Assembly: GCA_009731375.1 (NCBI GenBank)
Contig: BJOX01000241.1
Location: 350,183-374,717 of the forward strand
Length of the DNA: 24,535 nt
Reading direction: 5' to 3'
DNA from: Paulinella micropora
Taxonomy: Eukaryota; Cercozoa; Imbricatea; Euglyphida
The translations under genes were made by a program, and so were the position numbers. Positions within the stretch are counted from its first letter, which is position 1. Every line of letters begins with the position of its first letter. The notes under the pieces were generated by a model. It searched no databases and was not told the DNA's origin. It saw only the letters and a list, made by a program, of their open reading frames with translations. Positions 16,956 to 24,535 of this stretch are shown here, piece by piece.

Positions 16956-19086
16956 TTATATGAATGTATTAAATCCCTCACCATCTCCATATCCATTTTG
17001 TGCATTTAACTTTTCTGCTTCGTCTTCTTTTAGGTCTGTGAAACCACTGGCGAATTTAAACCTTACACCTTTCGCCCGTTCCATTAAAAACCTCATAGCA
17101 AACCATCCGCAGGTATCACTGGTATCGCTCTTCATTAATAAATAACTATCGGGGTGGCTTTTATCAATTAGTTGTTTCATTTGTTGTTGAAAGTCTTCCG
17201 TTGGTTGGTAAAGCGCTAATGGGTCATACACTTCAACACTTCTGTCTTTATCCAGACTTACCCATATAGCAATCCAATGAGACCCCACTTGTTTGTGATG
17301 ATCTAAATTCATAATAAATCCGTATCGCTTTCTTTTTTCTGGATTTAGTTTGTAGATTTCATCGCTGGCTATTGCTCCGAGATACCATCCATATTTTTTC
17401 ATTATATCATCTATTTCATTAGTCATTAAACCGCGACCATCACCATGTTGTTCCTCTGGTTGCTGTGGCTCTGGCTCTGGTTGCTGTGGCTCTGGCTCTG
17501 GTTGCTGTGGCGTCTCCGCGACGCTCGGGGGTATGGTAGGGGGTGAAATCCCCTCCTCTGGCTGTGGTTGTTCTAATGATGCGGTAATCGTAGGGGGTAT
17601 GGTAGGGGGTGGCATCCCTTCATCAACATTTAAATCCGCTGAAACTTGTTTATCCACATTGGGGTCTATAGTCATTTTGTTCGTTAGAGTATTTACAAAA
17701 TTATGTTTGTTCATTGTATGTTTCCAATCATTGCGGGATAGATATTTTTTAATTATTTTGATTGAAAATACCTTATCAATTAATTCGTCTAATGTCTTCG
17801 CTCCACTCCCTTTTTGTTCAGTAATACCCATGAACTCTTCATATCTAGCATAATCCGCTACTTTTCTTTTTACGTTTTCCTTTTCATTTCCAACATCAAT
17901 ATTAAACCTTTTAATCATGTCAATAATCCACTTTGAAGTGTCTTTGTAATTTAATTTTTTATGTCCATCACTATCTAGTCTATTTTTTAAAGCCTGTGCT
18001 AACTCTTTTATAGTAATGTTTGGGTGATAAGTTTTTGAAAATGCAGAGATTAAAAATTGATTAATTTGTAAATTTTCAAAATGCTTACCCTTTTCTTCTG
18101 CTTTCTTTTCTTCCTTTTCAAGTTTTTCTTTATATTCTTCTGCTAACTTTTTNNNNNNNNNNNNNNNNNNNNNNNNNNNNNNNNNNNNNNNNNNNNNNNN
18201 NNNNNNNNNNNNNNNNNNNNNNNNNNNNNNNNNNNNNNNNNNNNNNNNNNNNNNNNNNNNNNNNNNNNNNNNNNNNNNNNNNNNNNNNNNNNNNNNNNNN
18301 NNNNNNNNNNNNNNNNNNNNNNNNNNNNNNNNNNNNNNNNNNNNNNNNNNNNNNNNNNNNNNNNNNNNNNNNNNNNNNNNNNNNNNNNNNNNNNNNNNNN
18401 NNNNNNNNNNNNNNNNNNNNNNNNNNNNNNNNNNNNNNNNNNNNNNNNNNNNNNNNNNNNNNNNNNNNNNNNNNNNNNNNNNNNNNNNNNNNNNNNNNNN
18501 NNNNNNNNNNNNNNNNNNNNNNNNNNNNNNNNNNNNNNNNNNNNNNNNNNNNNTCTATGAGTTTTTGCTCCCTTCTTAGTTCTCTGTCTTTTTGTTCTTG
18601 TCGTTCCTTGATATCGGATAGTTCATTGCGGTGTATCCTTGCTAACTCATCCTGCCTTTCCTTAGTATCTGCGTGTACGCGACGCTCTTGCCTCTTCTTT
18701 TCTTCTTCAGCATCAACTCGTGCTTTCTTTTCTTTTTTCTCTATATCCTCAATACCCTCATACTTTTCCTTTCTGAGTTTGTCTAAGTGGTCATTAATGG
18801 CTGTTCTCGTATTTTGTTCAATCTCTGACAGGCTCTGGACTTTCCTTAAATCCTCCTTCTTTTCTTTTTTCTTTGCTTTTGGGGTAATGCCACGTTCGCG
18901 TGGTTTATTGCTCAAGTATTTCATAAAAAGTTTAACGATTTGAAGTGTGCTCATATCATTTGTTTTCTTACCAAAATTAAGATAATATTTTTTACCCTTC
19001 TGGATAATATAAGGCTTCCCGCTTTTATTTCTATAAACCCGCGGTGGACGGACTTTCGCCTTTGATATTTTAGAATTGCGCTTCAT
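16956..19086 (-). CDS. Coiled-coil protein fused to an adenain/Ulp1-type cysteine protease, interrupted by a 401-N gap
   Basis: The C-terminal part is a cysteine protease for capsid maturation. Counting from the internal Met at 17918 it has GSHWIAIWV (His214), VEVYDPL (Asp232) and SDTCGWFAMRF (Cys270), the His-Asp-Cys order of families C5/C48, and it ends in GDGEGFNTFI. A Pro/Gln/Glu linker with repeated QQPEPEP precedes it (about 100-158). The protease frame stays open upstream of that Met to the gap at 18153. On the other side of the gap an open Lys/Glu/Arg coiled-coil region begins with RVYRNKSGKPYIIQKGKKYY. I infer one gene, but frame continuity across the gap is unproven. The start is uncertain: ATGs at 19095 and 19086 lie inside a palindrome, and the usual ATG position after it reads AAG. 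The oxyanion-hole Gln expected before the Cys seems replaced by Lys263. Confidence 0.75.
18153..18553. other. Assembly gap (401 N) inside the coiled-coil/protease gene
   Basis: Run of 401 undetermined bases. Lys/Glu-rich coding sequence on the same strand flanks both sides, so the gap probably hides a repetitive coiled-coil stretch. Its true length is unknown, so the relative frame of the flanks is not informative. Confidence 0.95.
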
Positions 19087-19116
19087 GCTTCGCATTATCG
19101 CTTATTCTAAAACATC
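19064..19116 (-). promoter_or_regulatory. 5' palindrome at the start of the protease-fusion gene
   Basis: gatattttagaattgcg (19064-19080) and cgcttattctaaaacatc (19099-19116) are nearly identical to the arms before the penton. Unlike the other two copies, the codon in the usual ATG position after the palindrome is AAG (19060-19062); the nearest ATGs lie in the loop. Confidence 0.6.
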
Positions 19117-19150
19117 TATTTTTCTTTATTGAAAAAATAAATCTGTTTCC

Positions 19151-19230
19151 GATGTTTGAAAAACACACGAAAATGAGCGTTATGTTAATTAAAATTCAAC
19201 ATTGGATGGGAGTGTGGATTTTCAAATATC
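19151..19230 (-). terminator. 3' palindrome D, after the core-like protein gene
   Basis: The outer arms gatgtttgaaaaacacac (19151-19168) and gtgtggattttcaaatatc (19212-19230) pair with an inner atgttaatt/aattcaacat stem (about 19182-19202). The outer arm touches the stop codon of the gene ending at 19230. It is the clearest match to palindrome A. Confidence 0.68.
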
Positions 19231-19544
19231 TAGAATTTGAGTGCGCCACGTCCGCTCTGCCTACCATAACCAAGTTTCGCGGCGGTAGAGCCTATACGAG
19301 ACGCATATGGAACCCCGACATCACCAAGCGCATTAGCAGTCTTTGAAATAATCTTGTTATCACGAAGAAATTTATTCACCGCCATTGCCGTCTTACCAAC
19401 CTTTGCCCAGTTAATCTTACCGCCAGCCTGCCCCTTACCCTTCTTACGACCAGTCTTCTTTTTGCCTCCAGCCATTGTGGATGAGTTAATTGTTCGTTTG
19501 CCGATTGTTGGAATGACTTCAACACGAGATGTTTTTACTACCAT
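19230..19544 (-). CDS. Small basic core-like (pX/pVI-type) virion protein (104 aa)
   Basis: A Lys/Gly/Arg-rich segment (GGKKKTGRKKGKGQAGGK, about residues 26-43) is followed by an amphipathic Ala/Asn/Lys region and a Gly-rich end with LGYGRQSGRG. Small basic proteins with a K/R-G stretch and a C-terminal GYGR motif occur in the morphogenesis modules of adenovirus-like and PLV genomes, where they resemble core protein X or protein VI. That assignment comes from pattern memory and is moderate. An internal Met at residue 24 is an alternative start; the first is kept because it has an AT-rich, TTTTAGAAT-containing leader. The gene lies between the ATPase and protease genes, so it may be a protease substrate. 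Confidence 0.6.
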   Translation of the reverse strand: MVVKTSRVEVIPTIGKRTINSSTMAGGKKKTGRKKGKGQAGGKINWAKVGKTAMAVNKFLRDNKIISKTANALGDVGVPYASRIGSTAAKLGYGRQSGRGALKF

Positions 19545-19582
19545 TATAATAAGTAAAAAAATATTTATTAATTCTAAAAATA

Positions 19583-20422
19583 TTATTTTAATCTGTAAGC
19601 AAAGTTTTTGCGTAATTCATCATCAACACTTGAGACATAAAGAAAATTAAATCTCTCCTTTGTTGCTTCGTGATACTTTTGAAGAAAGTAATCAAAATCA
19701 AAAGATAAGTCTAAATGTTTATACACGAGTTCCATTTTATCCTGAGACTGGCTTGGAAAGATTAACAAATAATCTAACTGCTTAATGGCTTCTGGCCGTA
19801 GGTCGTTTAAATACTGACTAGACATAATCACCTTTGATTTATAGTGTCTGTTCTTTTTTAACAAATCGCTTACGGACTTATCTCTTAAACCGCTCCCTAA
19901 ATCATCCAAAACAAAAACAACCTCTGGAGAAATATACTTGCTGGGTCGTTCTTTTGGTGCCTCTGCGGCGCTCTGTTTCTTTTCTTTTCCAAAATAAAGA
20001 AATTGTGGTTTCTCTATTTCTTCTTTGTCCTGTTTTACTTCTCCTTCATGTATATCTCCATCTTGATGGAGATTTTCATCCTGTTTGTTCAGTTTGTCAA
20101 GTTCATAATCAATGACATGTACACCATCCGATTTAAGAAAGGTATATATAGCCATTGGGTTGCCTCTGTTCTTAAAGTGCTTAACCATTGCTTTATAAAT
20201 GTAGTCCTTGTGTATCGTTGAAGCAATAATGACAATGCGGGTTTTTCTGTCTGTAGTCCGTTTCAGTATTTCAAAGAGCGCTGTCGTCTTACCGCTCTTC
20301 TTACGGGCTAGTAGAAATATGTTAGCATACGGCTCGTTGAATAATTTATAACCTTTTGCTTTTTTATTACCTTCACCATCCTGCTTCACTGGTTTCACCT
20401 TCACGTTATTCAACTTCTCCAT
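19583..20422 (-). CDS. A32/FtsK-HerA-like genome-packaging ATPase (279 aa)
   Basis: This intact frame drives genome packaging into the capsid. From MEKLNNVKVK it shows a P-loop, LLARKKSGKTTALFE (Walker A, about residues 39-46, with Ala at the usual first Gly), a strand RIVIIAST, Walker B VVFVLDDLGSG (about 168-178) and the following SSQYLNDLRPEAIKQLDYLL segment seen in poxvirus A32-like ATPases. A low-complexity charged insertion (about 108-160) separates Walker A from B. The ATG at 20422 is chosen because of its TATATACA context; an upstream in-frame ATG at 20467 would add 15 residues. It lies 38 bp upstream of the core-like gene and just downstream of the small unknown gene. Confidence 0.85.
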   Translation of the reverse strand: MEKLNNVKVKPVKQDGEGNKKAKGYKLFNEPYANIFLLARKKSGKTTALFEILKRTTDRKTRIVIIASTIHKDYIYKAMVKHFKNRGNPMAIYTFLKSDGVHVIDYELDKLNKQDENLHQDGDIHEGEVKQDKEEIEKPQFLYFGKEKKQSAAEAPKERPSKYISPEVVFVLDDLGSGLRDKSVSDLLKKNRHYKSKVIMSSQYLNDLRPEAIKQLDYLLIFPSQSQDKMELVYKHLDLSFDFDYFLQKYHEATKERFNFLYVSSVDDELRKNFAYRLK

Positions 20423-20476
20423 TGTATATATTCTAAGCCAAAAATAGTTATGAATTTCTAAATTCATACATTGTTG

Positions 20477-20860
20477 CTACGCAACGAATTCCAAAGCGAT
20501 AACAATTCGGCCTGCTAAATTTCCTGTGTCAATATTTCCGCTGTCAGTTTCAAGGACTTTAAATGTATATTGTCCGTCAGTCCATCCTACAACACCCAAA
20601 TTATAACCGAGGTTTGAAATGTTTGCTGTGGTGCTGTCCGCAAATGTTCCAATAATTCCAATTCTATCCATGTAAAGAATTCTGGTTTTGGTTTCGGTCT
20701 GGTCGTTCATATAGTGGATAAATTTTATATTCATTTTGGTTGGTGTGAATGACATTTGAATATTTTTATTAAATGTTTTGCTTCCTCCAGCAAAATCATT
20801 GCTTAGAAAAATAATCTTTTGGTATTTATATTCAGTAGCCATGATTATATTACTACTCAT
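20477..20860 (-). CDS. Uncharacterised late protein (127 aa), possible small structural protein
   Basis: This intact small frame is soluble-looking and beta-rich. It has an N-terminal YKYQKIIFLSNDFAGG segment, a middle TRILYMDRIGIIGTF and a C-terminal GQYTFKVLETDSG...IVIALEF. No recognised motif is present. The even alternation of hydrophobic and polar residues suggests a jelly-roll or similar small virion protein, in keeping with the morphogenesis module, but this is inference. Two starts are possible, ATG 20860 and ATG 20842 (MATEYK); the latter overlaps the ATG of a plus-strand frame. The first 138 bp are duplicated beyond the gap at 20911, an assembly overlap, so the second partial copy is not a real gene. 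Confidence 0.6.
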   Translation of the reverse strand: MSSNIIMATEYKYQKIIFLSNDFAGGSKTFNKNIQMSFTPTKMNIKFIHYMNDQTETKTRILYMDRIGIIGTFADSTTANISNLGYNLGVVGWTDGQYTFKVLETDSGNIDTGNLAGRIVIALEFVA

Positions 20861-21108
20861 AAACTTTTTAATAACAAAAATATTTTCGCGGACTGCCTGC
20901 GACTTTTATANNNNNNNNNNTTTTATATTCATTTTGGTTGGTGTGAATGACATTTGAATATTTTTATTAAATGTTTTGCTTCCTCCAGCAAAATCATTGC
21001 TTAGAAAAATAATCTTTTGGTATTTATATTCAGTAGCCATGATTATATTACTACTCATAAACTTTTTAATAACAAAAATATTTTCGCGGACTGCCTGTGA
21101 CTTTTATA
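20723..21108. other. Duplicated 188 bp flanking a 10-N gap (assembly overlap)
   Basis: Positions 20723-20910 and 20921-21108 are the same sequence with one difference (C at 20900, T at 21098), separated by exactly ten Ns. This is the signature of two contigs placed end to end without merging their overlap. The real genome probably has one copy. Confidence 0.9.
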
Positions 21109-21296
21109 GCAGAGCAAATCAAACAAAACGTGATGCGTGTGTTTATTGTATAAAACAAGGAATAGAAACCAAATTTAAATGTGTGTATAAACCTTTTAGT
21201 GATTGGTGTGTTAGTTTTGATGAAGCCCTGCCGTTAATGTGTGCTGGCGATAATAGATGGTATATGACACATATATACGAGTGCTCACTTCTTTGA
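21039..21296 (+). CDS. Putative secreted Cys-rich small protein (85 aa), opposite strand to the late arm
   Basis: From ATG 21039 the frame encodes a hydrophobic start (MIILLLINFLITKIFSRTAC) that looks like a signal peptide, followed by a short Cys-rich domain with seven cysteines (including DACVYC, FKC and DWC) and a YECSLL end. It is the only supported plus-strand frame within the late arm. Its ATG overlaps the start of the divergent 20842-type gene, and its last 12 bp overlap the end of the membrane-protein gene. The first copy of the assembly duplication holds its first 70 bp (from 20841). I recognise no family. It could be a secreted or virion-surface peptide, or a spurious frame. Confidence 0.4.
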   Translation: MIILLLINFLITKIFSRTACDFYSRANQTKRDACVYCIKQGIETKFKCVYKPFSDWCVSFDEALPLMCAGDNRWYMTHIYECSLL

Positions 21297-21638
21297 ACTA
21301 GAAGGTGATGGAAGGCAAATGCCGATAAGCAATGTTAAAATACCGACATAAGTGTTAGCAACCTCGCACGGCAAGTTCTTTTCAGATAGCCTCACGATAC
21401 AAAGGGTTATGATTGCTATAATGATACCCATTTGAAATAAGCATTTAATAAGTCGGCTGTCTGTCGGTCTGTTTTTTATACAACAACAATTCCAGTTATC
21501 TTCCAATTCGTGCTCTATTTTTTTCTCCTCAGTCTTTAGTTCTACTTCAAGAACGCGAGATTTTAATTTTGGAGTTAGTTCGCCATCCATATCCATAATA
21601 GGTGGTGGTCTGTGAAGTCTAGTCGTATTATTTGACAT
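21285..21638 (-). CDS. Two-helix membrane protein with a CCC motif (117 aa)
   Basis: The N-terminal half is charged and helical. NCCCIKNRPTDSRLIK (about residues 50-65) leads into two hydrophobic segments, about 67-84 (LFQMGIIIAIITLCIVRL) and about 94-110 (ANTYVGILTLLIGICLP), followed by a short Ser/Lys tail. Similar short proteins with a Cys cluster and a paired membrane hairpin occur in PLV, virophage and adintovirus genomes, where their role is unknown; I rely on recollection of the pattern. Its ATG lies inside the end of the fibre gene (11 bp overlap), suggesting coupled expression. It may act in virion membranes or entry, or anchor the fibre; this is inference from the neighbour. Confidence 0.62.
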   Translation of the reverse strand: MSNNTTRLHRPPPIMDMDGELTPKLKSRVLEVELKTEEKKIEHELEDNWNCCCIKNRPTDSRLIKCLFQMGIIIAIITLCIVRLSEKNLPCEVANTYVGILTLLIGICLPSPSSSKK

Positions 21639-24535
21639 TTTCTCTAATTTCTTGTAGTATATTCATGAGATTATTATTTTCTTTTTCTAAATTAACTACC
21701 TTTTCTGATAATTGTTGAACGGCCTTAATTAATGGTGCGATAAACTCTGAATAACCTATACCATAACCGACATCACCACTATCAATACATTTAACATCTT
21801 CCGGATTAACACTCACACCTTTCAATTCGCATTCTTTTCTTTGCTTTGGACAGGGAACCATAATTGTTTCTTTTATAAAACCGCCAAAATCTAGTATATC
21901 CATTTCTGTTAGTATTTCTTCTAATTCCTGTGCTATTAAGCCAGTCCTACATTTCTTGTTGTCATCAATCATACGATAGCAAACTGGATTTAACTTATTA
22001 ATAAAATCTAAGCCTAAGCACTCTTTTATGTCTTCTTTTTTTCTCCTGTCTGAATATTGAATTGGATTAGACAATACCCATAACTGCCCATCGCTTGCTC
22101 TTAATGTCATTAAAGCAGTATTTGAATTATTCTCCCANNNNNNNNNNTGTTGTATTACCTACAATTATTGGCATACCTGATGCCGTTGTTATCTTGTCGC
22201 TCGCCGTTAATGTTGTTGTAGTCATACCAGCAGTTGCCGTTAATGTAGTTCCCGTTATTGTTCCACCATTTGTTATGTTGTTTGAGTTCATATCTAAGGC
22301 TCCATAAAACCGCATACCGCCAGCATTGTTAAAACGGACAATGTCAGATGAAGCACTTTTATTATCCAAAAGTTTTGAAATATAAAGTCCCGCCCCTTCT
22401 ACATCAAATGCTACATTNNNNNNNNNNCCCATCGCTTGCTCTTAATGTCATTAAAGCAGTATTTGAATTATTCTCCCATATGAACCCACTCGTTGAAGAA
22501 CCATTCACTCTAAATCTAATAGCATAAGAAGTTAATCCTCCGCCTCCTCCTGCTGGCGCTGTTCCTCCACTTAATGATTTATTATTCCCAGACTGAGACA
22601 TATAAATCCCCCAGTTTGAATCAGTAGCATCCCATACAAATATTCCTCTCGCATTCGTCCCGTCTGTTTGTCCTTGAATTGCTATTTTTGCCCCATTAGT
22701 TGATGCTAATGCCGATGATAGCACCCCAGAATATGTAATTCCCGCATGTGCCGTAATCAATCCTTTTGTCCATAAAGTCCCGTTTAATCCATTCAACGAC
22801 ATCAACAATTGCTCTGCTGAATTCTCCCATACAAAACCCATCGTAGCATCATTAGCCACTCTAAAACGAAAAGCATACGAAGCAAAATCATTTCCTGAAA
22901 CAGCCAAACCATTTGCCAAACTTCTAGTATTTGCAGCCCCACCAGATGCCGCATAAATTCCCCAAATTGTATTGGTTGTATCCCATAGAAATATTTCTTT
23001 TGCATTTGTTCCGTCTGTTATTCCCTGAACTCCTATTTTCGCTCCACTGGCATTTGTTGCTGATGTTAGTGTGCCAGTATATGTAATCCCCGCATTTGCC
23101 GTTATTAATCCACTTGCGGTTGCGGTTGTTGTTGATATTCCTGCATTTGCTGTTATTAATCCACTCGCTGTAATCGCCTTTGTTGTTAATAAGCCCGATT
23201 TGTCAAGTTCCAGAGCGAGAGACCAAGGAACAGCAACCCCCGCATTTTTCCCGCTATCATACAAAAATCTAAGTTTATTATTCCATTTACTAATTAGAAA
23301 ATTAGAACCCGCATAACTTGATTTCCATCCACCAGCATCTAAATACGCATCAAAAGTCATATTTATGTTATTATGACTTAAATTAGTTAGTTGAAAAGTT
23401 GGATATATATCTTCTGTTGTAATAGCCTGTATATGTGCTCCAGTTGTATTATTGTTATAAGTTCCATATATTTCTAAGCCCGCAGTCGTTCCTATTCCTT
23501 TTGTTGTATTACCTACAATTATTGGCATACCTGATGCCGTTGTTATCTTGTCGCTCGCCGTTAATGTTGTTGTAGTCATACCAGCAGTTGCCGTTAATGT
23601 AGTTCCCGTTATTGTTCCACCATTTGTTATGTTGTTTGAGTTCATATCTAAGGCTCCATAAAACCGCATACCGCCAGCATTGTTAAAACGGACAATGTCA
23701 GATGAAGCACTTTTATTATCCAAAAGTTTTGAAATATAAAGTCCCGCCCCTTCTACATCAAATGCTACATTCGTCAATACATAACCTCTTTGGTTTGCGG
23801 TTCCACTTGTAGCAGTATTTAGAGTAAATAAGAAATACTGATAATTACCTGATGTCTGTGAAAAGAATATATCACCTCCATTTTGGTTTAATATCCTCGC
23901 CCCATTATATGTTATATTTCCACCATTAGTGATAGTTTGATTATTAAAATCAGCATTGTTCGTTAAAGTTAGATATTTTATCGTAGTGCTTGTCCCGTTG
24001 AATATTTTAATTCCAGTTATTGTTTGGTCTCCTGTTAGTTTTACATTTGCCCGTCCAATGTGTCCGCATACCCTTTTGTCGCTCCGTCCGTCGCTAATGT
24101 CGGAGTTCCAAGGTTGGCTATTTTGCTACTATTACAATCTAGCCCCGAAGCATTTACCTAACCGACGATTGCCCCATCAATAATAAAACTTATTTTTTTG
24201 GCATTTATTTCAAAGTTATAATTTACACCAGTGCCCATATCAAGGCATCCGATAGTTCCTATATTGGCTGTGGAGTTAAAAACCACGAATGTTCCTTTTG
24301 TTGTTGCGTTCGTTGAATTTCCAGTTATTTCAAGGGCACTGCTAAATGTCTTGATTCCTGCTATTGTTTGGTTTCTTGTTAGTTTCACATTATGCCCGTC
24401 TTTTGTATCAACATAACTTTTATTTGCTCCGTCCGTTGTTGCTGATGGTGTGGCTAAGTTTGTTATTTTGTTGTTATTCAAAGATAGTGTAGTGCCAGTT
24501 GCGGTTATAATTAAAGTATTACCTGAATATAACTC
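21628..24535 (-). CDS. Long fibre protein with C-terminal peptidase S74 chaperone, 5' end outside the window
   Basis: The start lies beyond the right edge. From right to left the frame shows shaft repeats (NKITNLATPSATTDGANKSY at 24481 and a diverged KIANLGTPTLATDGATKG near 24120), further Gly/Thr/Asn-rich strands, two copies of a roughly 107-residue module (about 23108-22785 and 22763-22443), and then the S74 intramolecular chaperone. The latter begins YSDRRKKEDIKE (about 22053), holds TGLIAQELEEIL and ends in a trimerising coiled coil. In phage fibres this domain assists trimer folding and cleaves itself off before the Ser. Breaks: an in-frame TAG at 24158, a frame change near 24062 in an A run, and a spurious inserted block at 22138-22427. 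It is probably the receptor-binding spike or fibre. Confidence 0.8.
22138..22427. other. Misplaced 270-bp contig between two 10-N gaps, inside the fibre gene
   Basis: Positions 22148-22417 repeat 23502-23771 exactly and lie between two runs of ten Ns. In addition 22087-22137 and 22428-22478 are the same 51 bp. The fibre gene therefore probably runs straight across the overlap, and the inserted block is a redundant contig, possibly caused by internal repeats. Confidence 0.88.

Noticed and set aside
22127-22432. Separate 101-codon fibre fragment
   Set aside because: Translation of a misplaced contig duplicated from 23502-23771 between two N gaps.

Overview
The window joins two very different kinds of DNA. 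Positions 1 to about 7970 look like intergenic DNA of a repeat-rich eukaryote, most likely an invertebrate animal. I infer this only from the density of GATA, ACAT, GTAG, AAT and CT microsatellites; no host gene is visible. Three near-identical copies and one short copy of a dispersed element sit in this region. On the minus strand they share one end, which runs into a TATC tract, and differ at the other end, as 5'-truncated non-LTR retroelements do. Four sets of short unique cores are spaced by tetranucleotide tracts.

From about 7970 to the right edge the DNA becomes AT-rich and gene-dense and carries the gene set of a polinton-like virus (PLV), adintovirus or related small dsDNA virus. It has a family B DNA polymerase with exonuclease motifs, a probable major capsid protein, a penton-like minor capsid protein, an adenain/Ulp1-type cysteine protease, an A32/FtsK-like packaging ATPase, a small basic core-like protein, a two-helix membrane protein and a long fibre ending in a peptidase S74 intramolecular chaperone. 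No integrase is visible and the right end of the element lies outside the window. I therefore cannot tell an integrated copy from a chimeric assembly join, although no N gap lies at the junction.

The viral part has two arms that converge at about 12.9 kb. The plus-strand arm (8.2-12.9 kb) holds three small proteins, two of them zinc-finger-like, then the polymerase and two tandem proteins with a DUF3820/ExoX C-terminal-like segment. The minus-strand arm (24.5 to 12.9 kb) is the morphogenesis module. Transcribed right to left it runs fibre, membrane protein, small unknown, ATPase, core-like protein, coiled-coil/protease fusion, penton, MCP and a virion-type protein. One small plus-strand ORF for a secreted Cys-rich protein starts over the divergent start of a late gene.

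The most interesting unlisted signal is the late intergenic architecture. At three places the order is stop codon, a palindrome with arms like GATATTTGAAAATCCACAC, an AT-rich spacer, a second palindrome with arms like GATRTTTTAGAATAAGCG, then the next gene. The first palindrome also lies between the convergent arms, where the second is absent. This suggests a 3'-end (terminator or polyadenylation) hairpin and a 5' promoter or leader hairpin. Other hairpins follow several plus-strand genes.

Sequence quality limits the reading. The polymerase, penton, virion-type protein and fibre contain frame changes, often in A or T runs, and there are in-frame TGA or TAG codons. Several N gaps are flanked by duplicated sequence that looks like unresolved assembly overlap.
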